The notes beneath the pieces were generated by a model that did not search any database, was not told where the DNA came from, and worked only from the letters and a program-made list of their open reading frames with translations. DNA of 39,010 bases from a virus. This document shows, piece after piece, positions 19,830 to 26,640 of this stretch; the stretch's first letter is position 1; every line of letters starts with the position of its first letter. A program made the translations under genes and the position numbers. The DNA lies in the IMG/VR virus record IMGVR_UViG_3300018476_000022, positions 1 to 39,010 of that record; one strand, written 5' to 3'.

Positions 19830-20061
19830 CGGCGTAGCGCTCATCGTACACCCCCTGCACTCGATTCAGAAACCCGATGTACTCGATCCAGTCCATGCCG
19901 CCAACGTAATAGCGAGCAGCCTCGTCAAAGGCCACGTTGGCATCACACAGATCATGCAAGTCCCTCACCGGCATCGTCTGCCAGCCGTCAGGCAACTCCC
20001 ACGACTCCAGGATCGCTCTAGTACGATCTACCACTCTCGTTACCGCCCGTCTGCGTCTCAT
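19819..20061 (-). CDS. 80-residue hypothetical protein
   Basis: Starts MRRRRAVTRVVDRTRAILESWELPDGWQTM; ribosome site AAGGAGAG 5 nt upstream and a promoter 18 nt upstream give a very short leader. Predicted helical (RDLHDLCDANVAFDEAARYY). Head of the 20061-18698 operon. No known family. Confidence 0.7.
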   Translation of the reverse strand: MRRRRAVTRVVDRTRAILESWELPDGWQTMPVRDLHDLCDANVAFDEAARYYVGGMDWIEYIGFLNRVQGVYDERYADGT

Positions 20062-20079
20062 GTCTCTCCTTCCTCCGCC

Positions 20080-20103
20080 ATTCTACCACAGGCGGTGTAG
20101 GGC
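20080..20103 (-). promoter_or_regulatory. extended -10 promoter
   Basis: Minus strand CTACACCGCCTGTGG then TAGAAT (20085-20080): one of the best matches to the promoter family. Confidence 0.7.
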
Positions 20104-20138
20104 GGAGGTTTCAGCAACCCCCGCCCCGACACCACTTG

Positions 20139-20873
20139 TTATCGCACCGCCCAGGGGCCGAGGCCCGAACGACGGTATGCCGCAGCCGTGCAGGCGACGT
20201 CCACGCTTACCGATGCACCCGGTGCCCGGTAGTCGCTGACCCCACACAGCTGTCGCCAGTAGGCCGGCATGTTGCCCTTGAAGTTGAGGCCGAACCGGCT
20301 GGTGGACAGATCGTCCCTGTCATTGACGTGGACACCACCAGGCGCACAACCTGACTCCCTGGCGCTGATCGCCATGAACGTGCTCACCGGTAGCCCGGCT
20401 GCCGCCAGGTGCGGTGCAAGCCAGTCACACCGGCCTGCCGCCAGAACGGCTCGAGGCCCACTGCCCACCGACACACTCCCCGTACCTCGGGGTGCCGACT
20501 GGGTGGTCCCTCGCGGCGTGGTCCGCTTCGTTGGAGCCACCGGTCGTCGCACCGGAATGGCCTGGTTGTTCAGCGCTTCTACGGCAAGGAACGTCCAGGG
20601 ATCGAAGACGGCATCCCTGAACACGTCGGCTCGAGCCTCTGCGCACTTGAGGCCGGCCGCCGTCATGGGCCCGAACTTCCCATCGAGAGGACCGACTTCG
20701 CAGCCCTTCCACTCGATGAGCGTCTGCATCTGCTGGACCCGATAGCCCGACTCACCTTGAACCAGCGTGAAGTCGCCGTCCTCGGGCCGGTACTCGGTGG
20801 CTGATGCCGTGGTCGCTGCTCCACCGACGACAGCGGTGGTTACCGCGGCGCCGGCTAGTAACTTTCGTATCAT
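20139..20873 (-). CDS. secreted peptidoglycan-binding, lysozyme-like protein
   Basis: A 244-residue protein with a classic Sec signal peptide (MIRKLLAGAAVTTAVVGGAA ... ending ASA at 23-25). Residues about 33-80 are a peptidoglycan-binding_1 domain (LVQGESGYRVQQMQTLIEW, GPLDGKFGPMTAAGLKC). After a Thr/Pro/Arg-rich linker (105-145) comes a lysozyme/transglycosylase-like domain, CDWLAPHLAAAGLPVSTFMA then ISARESGC with likely catalytic Glu173. It lies in the early-type operon, away from holin and endolysin, so it may remodel the host wall from outside (superinfection exclusion, lysis help) or be carried with the virion. Confidence 0.8.
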   Translation of the reverse strand: MIRKLLAGAAVTTAVVGGAATTASATEYRPEDGDFTLVQGESGYRVQQMQTLIEWKGCEVGPLDGKFGPMTAAGLKCAEARADVFRDAVFDPWTFLAVEALNNQAIPVRRPVAPTKRTTPRGTTQSAPRGTGSVSVGSGPRAVLAAGRCDWLAPHLAAAGLPVSTFMAISARESGCAPGGVHVNDRDDLSTSRFGLNFKGNMPAYWRQLCGVSDYRAPGASVSVDVACTAAAYRRSGLGPWAVR

Positions 20874-21133
20874 TCCGTTATCTCCATTTCGTGTGGGTCG
20901 TATTCGATCCCAACAATCTCACGCTGGTGAACGTATACGACGATGCCGTCGCGCAGGACTTGTGCCTGGCGACCTCTGTAACGCCGCTTCCCCTTTCCTC
21001 CGGCGGACGGCGGGATAGACCAGAACGCTAACCGGCCTACCCTACCATCTCGCAGGAATACCAGGCGCCTTTCGGCTGCGGCGTAAACCATGTCGAGGTC
21101 CGTCTTGCCTTCGACGGACTCCCATTCGCTCAC
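20870..21133 (-). CDS. 87-residue hypothetical protein
   Basis: Overlaps both neighbours by 4 bp (ATGA). Contains ERRLVFLRDGRVGRLAFWSIP, GRQAQVLRDGIVVYVHQREI and VGIEYDPHEMEITE, a mostly beta pattern resembling small phage proteins with a KOW- or SH3-like barrel. Part of the 22724-20139 operon. Function unknown. Confidence 0.75.
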   Translation of the reverse strand: MSEWESVEGKTDLDMVYAAAERRLVFLRDGRVGRLAFWSIPPSAGGKGKRRYRGRQAQVLRDGIVVYVHQREIVGIEYDPHEMEITE

Positions 21134-21339
21134 TTGCTCGTCGGGTGCAGTCCGAATGTATACTCGAACGACCCGGCCACATCGTATTCGACGTTGATCC
21201 TGGCACGGCCACCGAGGTTGCTGTCCGGCTGGACTTCGAACATCATGAACTCGAGGTTCTTGATGTCCTCCGGCTTGACGTGATGGCGCTTGGCCAGGAT
21301 GAGCCGCACCATCTCACGAACCTTCTCGTCAACCGTCAT
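21130..21339 (-). CDS. 69-residue hypothetical protein
   Basis: Met at 21339-21337 (MTVDEKVREMVRLILAKRHH) is chosen over the longer frame because the upstream part is a shadow of the preceding gene, and GAGG lies 9 nt before. Ends INVEYDVAGSFEYTFGLHPT. A helix followed by a beta sheet; no family recognised. Confidence 0.7.
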   Translation of the reverse strand: MTVDEKVREMVRLILAKRHHVKPEDIKNLEFMMFEVQPDSNLGGRARINVEYDVAGSFEYTFGLHPTSK

Positions 21340-21895
21340 GTTCAGGCACCTCGAACTTGTGCCAATGAGACGTATCAAGCAAGGCTCGAAGAGCCTCGTA
21401 CATGTCGCCCTCCGGCTTTTCAACCTCTGTGACGAACATGTCCACCGGGCCATCTCGCCAAGTGATGCCCTGCGGATCAGCCCTGTAGATCATGTTGATG
21501 ATGGCCATCTCGTCCAGCGTACAGATGACCAAGACGATGGACTCCTGAACCCTCGGATCACCAGCTGCTCGCGCTTCGGCCAGTGACCCTCGATGGCTCA
21601 ACTTCTCGACAACCTCTTCGGGCAGCACTTCCTCTGCCAGGAACGAGTCAGCCACGCTGATCGCCCAGATCGGCCGCTCGTGGTCGAGGGCCGCCATACC
21701 GGTAGCAAGAACCCAGATGGCATCGGTCGGATGATCAACGATGGCCTTCAGGTTGACGTGAGTCGGTGGCTCTTCGCCTGGCCAACCCATGAATAACGCT
21801 GGCTCGAAGTCATCATCCTCGGCGTAGGCTTCCTCCTTGATTCGTCGCGCATCTTCTGCGACGAGCAGGGCGAAGCCCGTAATGAACTCATTCAC
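21329..21895 (-). CDS. 188-residue acidic hypothetical protein
   Basis: Starts MNEFITGFALLVAEDARRIK and contains ALDHERPIWAISVADSFLAE and SIVLVICTLDEMAIINMIYR. Acidic, alpha/beta. Overlaps neighbours on both sides. No catalytic motif seen; function unknown. Confidence 0.75.
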   Translation of the reverse strand: MNEFITGFALLVAEDARRIKEEAYAEDDDFEPALFMGWPGEEPPTHVNLKAIVDHPTDAIWVLATGMAALDHERPIWAISVADSFLAEEVLPEEVVEKLSHRGSLAEARAAGDPRVQESIVLVICTLDEMAIINMIYRADPQGITWRDGPVDMFVTEVEKPEGDMYEALRALLDTSHWHKFEVPEHDG

Positions 21896-22251
21896 GCTTT
21901 CTCCCTTTCGTGTTTGATGTGCCAGGCGCCCAACCGGTCGGTGAGCACCATGTTGCTTCTCGAGACGTTGGCTGGGTCACCATCGATGAAGGCGACAATC
22001 TCCGACGTCTCGAGCATTCTGCCGAGTTCTCGTGTGAACACCAGGCGATGATACAATGCCCAAATGCCGTCCACGCGTGCTTCCACGTAGCCGTCAAGAG
22101 GACGCACCCTGCGTTCTTCTATCTCGACGCCGTTGAGGTAGCACCAGAACGGCCACTGGTAGTAATGCAGGCGGCACAGTCCTAACTGTACCGCCCACGC
22201 ATCACAGTCTGGCATCTTGCAGACTCGTCTGCGCTTTGTGGTATCAGCCAT
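21892..22251 (-). CDS. degenerate HNH-fold protein
   Basis: Starts at ATG 22251-22249 (GGAGG just upstream), 119 residues. KMPDCDAWAVQLGLCRLHYY is a zinc-knuckle N-terminus; YHRLVFTRELGRMLETSEIV then AFIDGDPANVSRSNMVLTDR follows the HNH_3 pattern, but the usual His pair before IDGDPxNN is Ala-Phe and the first Asn is Val. It therefore looks like an HNH fold that has lost catalytic residues and may act as a DNA-binding protein. Confidence 0.65.
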   Translation of the reverse strand: MADTTKRRRVCKMPDCDAWAVQLGLCRLHYYQWPFWCYLNGVEIEERRVRPLDGYVEARVDGIWALYHRLVFTRELGRMLETSEIVAFIDGDPANVSRSNMVLTDRLGAWHIKHEREKA

Positions 22252-22387
22252 CGTCCTCCAGCGCCCAGTCGTACGGCGGCTCTTCATTCTGCGGCCGAAG
22301 GAGGCGAAGATACACTTGCGGTTCCTCGCCGATGACGCAGCCATTCTGCCACAGCCGCTCGAGGCGGCGATCCCAGTCCCTACTCAC
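22244..22387 (-). CDS. 47-residue hypothetical protein
   Basis: GTG at 22387-22385 overlaps the end of the preceding gene; stop overlaps the next ATG. Product MSRDWDRRLERLWQNGCVIG ... RPQNEEPPYDWALEDDG. Correct spacing within a tight operon supports it despite its length. Function unknown. Confidence 0.6.
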   Translation of the reverse strand: MSRDWDRRLERLWQNGCVIGEEPQVYLRLLRPQNEEPPYDWALEDDG

Positions 22388-22724
22388 CGTTGCTCACCTT
22401 GCGGATAGCCACCACGTTGGTGGCCTTCTTCCGTGCTCGAGCCTGCCGCTCCCGCTTGGCCTTCAATGCCAACCGGAAGTCTGCTCGCGATGGCCTCTGA
22501 CCACCGTGGTAGGAGTAGTCGTCTGGATGCCAGTACGACCGCTGGATGACTTGACCCAGGCTCCCGATCACATCACGGCGCTCTGTCGTGCACCGCATGC
22601 AGACGGCTACCAGGCCCCAGCCGAACTCAGGTTTCCACGATGAGGGCGCACCCTCATCATCCCAGGCGTGCCCGAACACACCACATTCGGCGTACTTCTC
22701 AGCGGGATCGATTCTTCTCGTCAA
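22380..22724 (-). CDS. zinc-binding hypothetical protein
   Basis: A 114-residue protein from TTG (AGGAGG 9 nt upstream). It shows CGVFGHAWDDEGAPSSWKPE, VAVCMRCTTERRDVIGSLGQ and RSYWHPDDYSYHG, a recurrent actinophage family with Cys/His zinc ligands, then a basic tail (KAKRERQARARKKATNV). First gene of the 22724-20139 operon. It may bind nucleic acid. Confidence 0.75.
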   Translation of the reverse strand: MTRRIDPAEKYAECGVFGHAWDDEGAPSSWKPEFGWGLVAVCMRCTTERRDVIGSLGQVIQRSYWHPDDYSYHGGQRPSRADFRLALKAKRERQARARKKATNVVAIRKVSNGE

Positions 22725-22745
22725 TGGTCTTTACCTCCTACGTAT

Positions 22746-22766
22746 ATTCTACCACAGACGTTCCCA
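22746..22766 (-). promoter_or_regulatory. extended -10 promoter, leftward
   Basis: Minus strand GAACGTCTGTGG then TAGAAT (22751-22746). Back to back with a rightward promoter at 22781-22803, so this 60-bp gap is a divergent promoter pair. Confidence 0.7.
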
Positions 22767-22780
22767 AGGGAAGGAACTGC

Positions 22781-22803
22781 GTGTTCACACCGTCTGCTAG
22801 AAT
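22781..22803 (+). promoter_or_regulatory. extended -10 promoter, rightward, leaderless
   Basis: CACACCGTCTGC then TAGAAT (22798-22803); the ATG of the next gene is at 22810, 6 nt after the hexamer, so the message should begin at or next to the A of ATG. It shows that the motif follows gene orientation and is not just a strand-biased repeat. Confidence 0.7.
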
Positions 22804-22809
22804 GTTCAC

Positions 22810-23067
22810 ATGAATATCACCATACCCCTTACCATCGACCTGAACGAGATACTCGTCAACTCGCTCGATGACGTTGATCTGTCTGGTCTTGGAGCCGACA
22901 GTGACTCGGAGTACGAAGTCACCGATGTCGAAGTCATCGGCGACTGCATGATCACGGTAGAACTCTCGGTCGGCATCGAGAGGCAGTCCGGTAAGTTCGC
23001 CGGCAAGGATGAGATCGAAGAAGTCATTACAATGCATCTGGCCGAGAATGTCCCTGGAATGCAATGA
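22810..23067 (+). CDS. 85-residue acidic hypothetical protein, leaderless
   Basis: Starts MNITIPLTIDLNEILVNSLD and continues EYEVTDVEVIGDCMITVELS. Strongly acidic. Expressed from a leaderless promoter at the head of the plus-strand cluster. No family recognised. Confidence 0.72.
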   Translation: MNITIPLTIDLNEILVNSLDDVDLSGLGADSDSEYEVTDVEVIGDCMITVELSVGIERQSGKFAGKDEIEEVITMHLAENVPGMQ

Positions 23068-23338
23068 GTGCAAGGTGTTGTTCGAGTTCGGACGCGCCAA
23101 GACCAGTGACCCGATCCATTGTATCGAGTGCCATCTTACGTGGACAGGGAACGAAGCCCAGCACTGCGTAGGGTGCCACCGGACATTCACGAACATCGGC
23201 GTGGCTGATATGCACCGGCGTCCGACGTGGGACGATCACATCGATCCTGCGACCACTCCGGGCTGGCGAGAGCTCCGCCGTAACGTTTGGACCAACGCCA
23301 AGCCGCTATCGAAGGAAGCATTAGAACGCTTCCAATGA
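23048..23338 (+). CDS. FDxHR-type putative zinc-binding protein
   Basis: Start at ATG 23048, overlapping the previous gene by 20 bp; 96 residues. CNEC, CIEC, HCVGCHRTFTN and VADMHRRPTWDDH follow the FDxHR family of small actinobacterial and phage zinc proteins. The sequence before this Met is a frame shadow. It ends with TGA inside the 18-nt block that opens the repeated structured element. Confidence 0.75.
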   Translation: MSLECNECKVLFEFGRAKTSDPIHCIECHLTWTGNEAQHCVGCHRTFTNIGVADMHRRPTWDDHIDPATTPGWRELRRNVWTNAKPLSKEALERFQ

Positions 23339-23441
23339 GTTTCCAAGGGAGAGCGATTGGGCCCGGGTACCTTCACCTTCGGGTACCCAGTCGCTCTCCC
23401 CTAGGGAAGATGGTCCGGTCTCTTGGTGCAACGGCTGGAGC
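23335..23441 (+). ncRNA. intergenic structured element, copy B
   Basis: A 107-nt element beginning at the stop of the FDxHR gene and related to 1388-1493. It forms a 15-bp stem (23347-23361 with 23386-23400, one G-U pair), extended by CCCG/CGGG around a short loop. The conserved 3' block CTTGGTGCNACG...GGAGC follows at 23422-23441. The 5' CCAAG can alternatively pair with CTTGG. Stem-preserving differences from copy A suggest selection on structure. It may act as terminator, attenuator or separate RNA. Confidence 0.5.
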
Positions 23442-23453
23442 GGGTACCCAAGG

Positions 23454-23473
23454 CTTCGAAGGCGTGCTACTCT
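23454..23473 (+). promoter_or_regulatory. weak extended -10 promoter
   Basis: AAGGCGTGC then TACTCT (23468-23473), a weaker match to the promoter family, 30 nt before the ATG of the 23503 gene, which has AAGGAG upstream. Confidence 0.4.
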
Positions 23474-23502
23474 GAAGGCAGCAATCGTCCTAAGGAGCAT
23501 TC

Positions 23503-23682
23503 ATGTTTGCAGACATCGCCAATGGCAATACCGACGCGGCGGACGTGTTCTTCCTCGTCTCCACGATCCTGGGCGTGGTCGCAGCGGTGGCCTACCTGGC
23601 ACGGCCGGCCATGGCTCACCTCGGTGCGGCTCTGCTATCCGTCGCGGTGGCCTGCATTGCCTTCGGCTTCATGCTGCTCTGA
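23503..23682 (+). CDS. 59-residue membrane protein
   Basis: Starts MFADIANGNTDAADVFFLVS with two hydrophobic segments (about residues 16-34 and 39-58) split by a short loop containing ARPAMAH. AAGGAG 6 nt before the ATG. Stop overlaps the next start (TGATG). The shape resembles small holins, but a separate holin lies by the endolysin. Function unknown. Confidence 0.7.
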   Translation: MFADIANGNTDAADVFFLVSTILGVVAAVAYLARPAMAHLGAALLSVAVACIAFGFMLL

Positions 23683-23840
23683 TGCCGTACACCGCTCGAA
23701 AGCGCGGAAGCAAGTACGCCATTGTCAACAAGCGGACTGGCAAGACGGTGGGCAAGTCCTCGTCGAAGAAGAAGGCGCAGGCGTCTGCTCGCGTTCGGAA
23801 TGCCGTTCATCACGGCTGGAAGCCCACTCGGAAACGGTGA
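23682..23840 (+). CDS. 52-residue basic protein
   Basis: ATG overlaps the previous stop. MPYTARKRGSKYAIVNKRTG then KTVGKSSSKKKAQASARVRN and AVHHGWKPTRKR. This is the common small basic phage protein with a KYxIVNKxTGK core, about 20 Lys/Arg. Probably binds nucleic acid; role unknown. A strong terminator follows at once. Confidence 0.75.
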   Translation: MPYTARKRGSKYAIVNKRTGKTVGKSSSKKKAQASARVRNAVHHGWKPTRKR

Positions 23841-23872
23841 AGCCCCGGCCCATGACGGTAGACCGGGGCTTC
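23839..23872. terminator. bidirectional intrinsic terminator
   Basis: Perfect 10-bp stem GAAGCCCCGG/CCGGGGCTTC (23839-23848, 23863-23872) between the convergent plus cluster and the minus-strand SSB-like gene. Confidence 0.8.
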
Positions 23873-23898
23873 GCCTAGGAGGTAACGCTCCGAGGGTA

Positions 23899-24333
23899 CT
23901 ATGCCAGAGCGTCCACGTCCACTCCCGTTGCTCCGGCCTTGTATTCGGCCTCGAACAACTTCGGTCCGTGGAAGCCCTTCTTGGGCGGTTCGCCATCCTT
24001 GACGTACTTGACGCTCAGCGCGCCACCCGTCTCCAGCCGGCCACCGGCAGCCTTCACGGCCTGGCGGACAGCGGTCAGGGCATTGTTCCGTAGGTAGATA
24101 CGACGCAGGCCATCATCGCCGCTGATGTTCTCATCGAACAGCGTGGTCTGCAGGTCCACGATCAGTTGCATCTTCGGGGTGCCGTCATCCCACGTGACCA
24201 ACTGGCCCGTCTCGAAGTCCGTCTGCTGACGAACCTCAGCCCTCGTCACGATGCCGTCGACGCTGTCTCCGATCTTCTCGAACTTGAAAGACGGCACGCC
24301 GGAACCGGCGAGGAACTCGTTGACATCAGTCAT
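23899..24333 (-). CDS. ssDNA-binding-like protein
   Basis: A 144-residue protein with FKFEKIGDSVDGIVTRAEVR, QQTDFETGQLVTWDDGTPKM, LIVDLQTT and DDGLRRIYLRNNALTAVRQA, matching the actinophage OB-fold ssDNA-binding family (FxxxGDxVxGxI...RQQTDFxTG). It would coat single strands during replication and recombination. Own promoter, ribosome site AAGGA 7 nt before ATG, and a terminator downstream: a single-gene unit. Confidence 0.72.
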   Translation of the reverse strand: MTDVNEFLAGSGVPSFKFEKIGDSVDGIVTRAEVRQQTDFETGQLVTWDDGTPKMQLIVDLQTTLFDENISGDDGLRRIYLRNNALTAVRQAVKAAGGRLETGGALSVKYVKDGEPPKKGFHGPKLFEAEYKAGATGVDVDALA

Positions 24334-24424
24334 GCTTGTATCCTTTCATGCTTGTATGCTTGTTGCCAGCGAAGCCGCCCAGGGTTTGTGTATGCTGCAC
24401 ATCGCCCTGAGCGGCTCCGCATTC

Positions 24425-24450
24425 ATTCTACTACAGACGACTCCGTCTGT
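24425..24450 (-). promoter_or_regulatory. promoter with overlapping dyad operator
   Basis: Minus strand GTCGTCTGTAG then TAGAAT (24430-24425). Overlapping it is a perfect 7-4-7 dyad, ACAGACG-ACTC-CGTCTGT (24433-24450), the same geometry as the 11.3 kb array but different half-sites. Likely regulates the SSB-like gene. Confidence 0.6.
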
Positions 24451-24460
24451 GCCAATGGCG

Positions 24461-25834
24461 TCAAGATGACAAATCCTCCTCAACCACGTGAAGCGGCTTC
24501 GGTGGATTGTCGAACGTGTAGTGGTTGGCGATCCTGCTCGCTTCCTCCTGCGTCCAGGCTCCCAGCCGGCTCAGGTCCGGGCACTGCTCAGCCATCGTGT
24601 CCGTGTAGCCATCACAATGAGCAGCCAGGACGATCAGCGCCCGAAGAATCTCGAACCGCCGAACAGTCCGATTCCACACCCGACCCATCCGCACCGACGG
24701 CGTGGCCTTGTCGTAGTAGTAGGACACGGCCTGCTTCAAGCCATCATCGAGTTGGTTGAACCGGTTGACGATGGCCTCGTACGTCTGCTGGTCGAGCGTG
24801 GCTCCCTCGTCCGGCAGTGCGTTTGGCCGCTCGGGAAAGGGCTCTTCATACCGAGTCTCAATCCGCTCGATGAGTCCTTCGATGGTGATCAGATCGGCCG
24901 GTGACGGCTCCTGCTTCAACGTAGGAAGCGTCTGCGGCCAGGTCGCGGCCAGTGCTTTCTTCGCCTCCGGCTGCATGCTGTTGATCCGCTTGCGCAGAGA
25001 ATCGATGAGCACCTCGGACGAGACGCGAGCCGACTGGATTGGCATCACGCCCTTGTAGAAGTTGCCCTCGTTCTTCGCCTTCCAGAAGTGCACGAGTGTC
25101 GTCCACAGTTCACCGGCTCGTGCTAGGTTCACCTGATGGACCCGATACCCGTCCGGGGTGATGACGCAGATGGCTACGAAGTCAAGTTGTGGCATCCACT
25201 GTCTGATCGGTTTGTTGTCACCCTCGACGATGACATACTCGGCGAGAGCATATGCCGCCGCCTGCGCGGCTTCCTCATCATACGAGTTCGCCTTGGCCCG
25301 CGTCTTGAAGTCGAGGAGCCCACGCCCCATGACAGTCTGCCCGATGAAGTCGAAGGTGCCACCGTAGCCGAGCGCGTGGTTGAAGACGACGCCCTCAACG
25401 ATCTCGGGTTCCAACTTCATATCGAGTACGAAGTTGTTCAGATGCGGGAAGTACGGCCGTACGTTGTCCGCTATGAGGGTCACATCGATTGGCCGCCGCT
25501 GGCAGAGTGACTCGACGATCTGGTGGACGTCCGTACCACGCTGAGCCGCCCGGTCACGCTGACGAATATGAGCGCCCGATAGCAGCGTGATGGCTTCGTC
25601 CTTCTGCAGGTCACGCCAGTTCTCACGAGTGTCGTAGGCGTACTCAGCCACCGTGGATGCGACCCAGTTGTTGAGGAACTTCGGGAACGCCTGCTTGATC
25701 ACGCTGACGGAAGGCAGCGGGTTGGACTCAGGCTCGGCGATGTCGTCTTCAGGCAGGTTGTCCACATAGAAGCGATCACCGTAACGCCCGACCTGCTGGC
25801 GGAAGTTCTCGGCGTGAGCTGGACCGTGAAGCAT
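24461..25834 (-). CDS. RecB/Cas4-like nuclease
   Basis: A 457-residue protein whose PD-(D/E)xK core is clear: RGTDVHQIVESL (His104), YGGTFDFIGQ (Asp162), GLLDFKT (Asp175, Lys177) and QAAAYALAEY (Gln191, Tyr195). The C-terminal 200 residues are helical. RecB-type exonucleases pair with SSB/recombination functions in phages. Start overlaps the upstream gene by one base (TAATG). Last gene of the nucleotide-metabolism operon. Confidence 0.82.
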   Translation of the reverse strand: MLHGPAHAENFRQQVGRYGDRFYVDNLPEDDIAEPESNPLPSVSVIKQAFPKFLNNWVASTVAEYAYDTRENWRDLQKDEAITLLSGAHIRQRDRAAQRGTDVHQIVESLCQRRPIDVTLIADNVRPYFPHLNNFVLDMKLEPEIVEGVVFNHALGYGGTFDFIGQTVMGRGLLDFKTRAKANSYDEEAAQAAAYALAEYVIVEGDNKPIRQWMPQLDFVAICVITPDGYRVHQVNLARAGELWTTLVHFWKAKNEGNFYKGVMPIQSARVSSEVLIDSLRKRINSMQPEAKKALAATWPQTLPTLKQEPSPADLITIEGLIERIETRYEEPFPERPNALPDEGATLDQQTYEAIVNRFNQLDDGLKQAVSYYYDKATPSVRMGRVWNRTVRRFEILRALIVLAAHCDGYTDTMAEQCPDLSRLGAWTQEEASRIANHYTFDNPPKPLHVVEEDLSS

Positions 25835-26640
25835 TAGCCCTCCCTGATTGCGGTTAGCAGAAACATCTCGAACGGTGTGGCCACCAGCGTCGGCTCCGGG
25901 TGCTGCGCCTGCTGGCAGAAGATCGTGATGTACTCTTCGTCGTCGAAGGAGAACAGCTGGACGTACTCGCCCATCTGCTTAACCGGTGGCATACGGTTGA
26001 CGGCTGGAATGTCCGTCTCATACAGGTGGAACGAACCTACCCGGTGGTAGTACGGACCAGGCTGCAGACCGAGCACCTGAGCGGTGGCACACTGCAGGGC
26101 GCCGAACTGCATGAGATCGTAAGGCAGACCCCGGTACACATCGTTCGAGCGCATGGTCGTGATCATGCTCAGCCTGTCGTTCCTGATGAGGAACTGGAAC
26201 GAGAGCGTGCAGGGAATGTCCTTGACGTCACGTCCCAGGTCTTGCCGCCCATCGTAGATGGTCATGACTGCTCGCCGGCTGTCGTGATCCTTGCGCAGTT
26301 CGTCGATCACCATTGACCATTGGCCTCTGACCCTCGTGCCGTAGGCGCCGAACATCACACCCCGGTCAGTGAACGAGTACAGGCTGGCACACTTCTTCAT
26401 GATGACTGCGTCCAGCGCTGTCTGTCCCAGCAGCCCGATGATTTCTGCCGCTGAGATGAACTCGCGTAACTGCCGTTCAGGCAGGTTCATCGGCATGAGC
26501 CAAGGCCGCTCGACGGTTAGCGTGACCACGGGAATCTCGAAGCAGGTCAGACCGCGCGGAGCGACCTTGTTCCCCATCGACCTCGTGAGTTTGGCTGCCA
26601 GCCCTACGGCTTCAGCGGGACTGACTGCGGCAATCTCCAT
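25834..26640 (-). CDS. ThyA-fold enzyme, possibly dCMP-specific
   Basis: A 268-residue thymidylate-synthase-fold protein. Relative to E. coli ThyA the key residues keep a constant offset of two: catalytic Cys144 (C146), Arg164-Ser165 (R166-S167), Asp167 (D169), His205 (H207) and Tyr207 (Y209). At the position of Asn177, which selects dUMP, it has Asp175 (GLPYDLMQFG). Asp here is typical of dCMP hydroxymethylases such as T4 gp42 and shifts ThyA mutants towards dCMP. The product may thus be 5-hydroxymethyl- or 5-methyl-dCMP rather than dTMP; the neighbouring dCMP deaminase and dUTPase-like genes leave plain dTMP synthesis possible. Confidence 0.8.
   Translation of the reverse strand: MEIAAVSPAEAVGLAAKLTRSMGNKVAPRGLTCFEIPVVTLTVERPWLMPMNLPERQLREFISAAEIIGLLGQTALDAVIMKKCASLYSFTDRGVMFGAYGTRVRGQWSMVIDELRKDHDSRRAVMTIYDGRQDLGRDVKDIPCTLSFQFLIRNDRLSMITTMRSNDVYRGLPYDLMQFGALQCATAQVLGLQPGPYYHRVGSFHLYETDIPAVNRMPPVKQMGEYVQLFSFDDEEYITIFCQQAQHPEPTLVATPFEMFLLTAIREG

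Noticed and set aside
23404-23480. tRNA-like stretch (GGTGCAACGG, GGCTTCGAAGGC)
   Set aside because: No consistent cloverleaf, anticodon arm or acceptor pairing; the first part is better explained by the repeated structured element.
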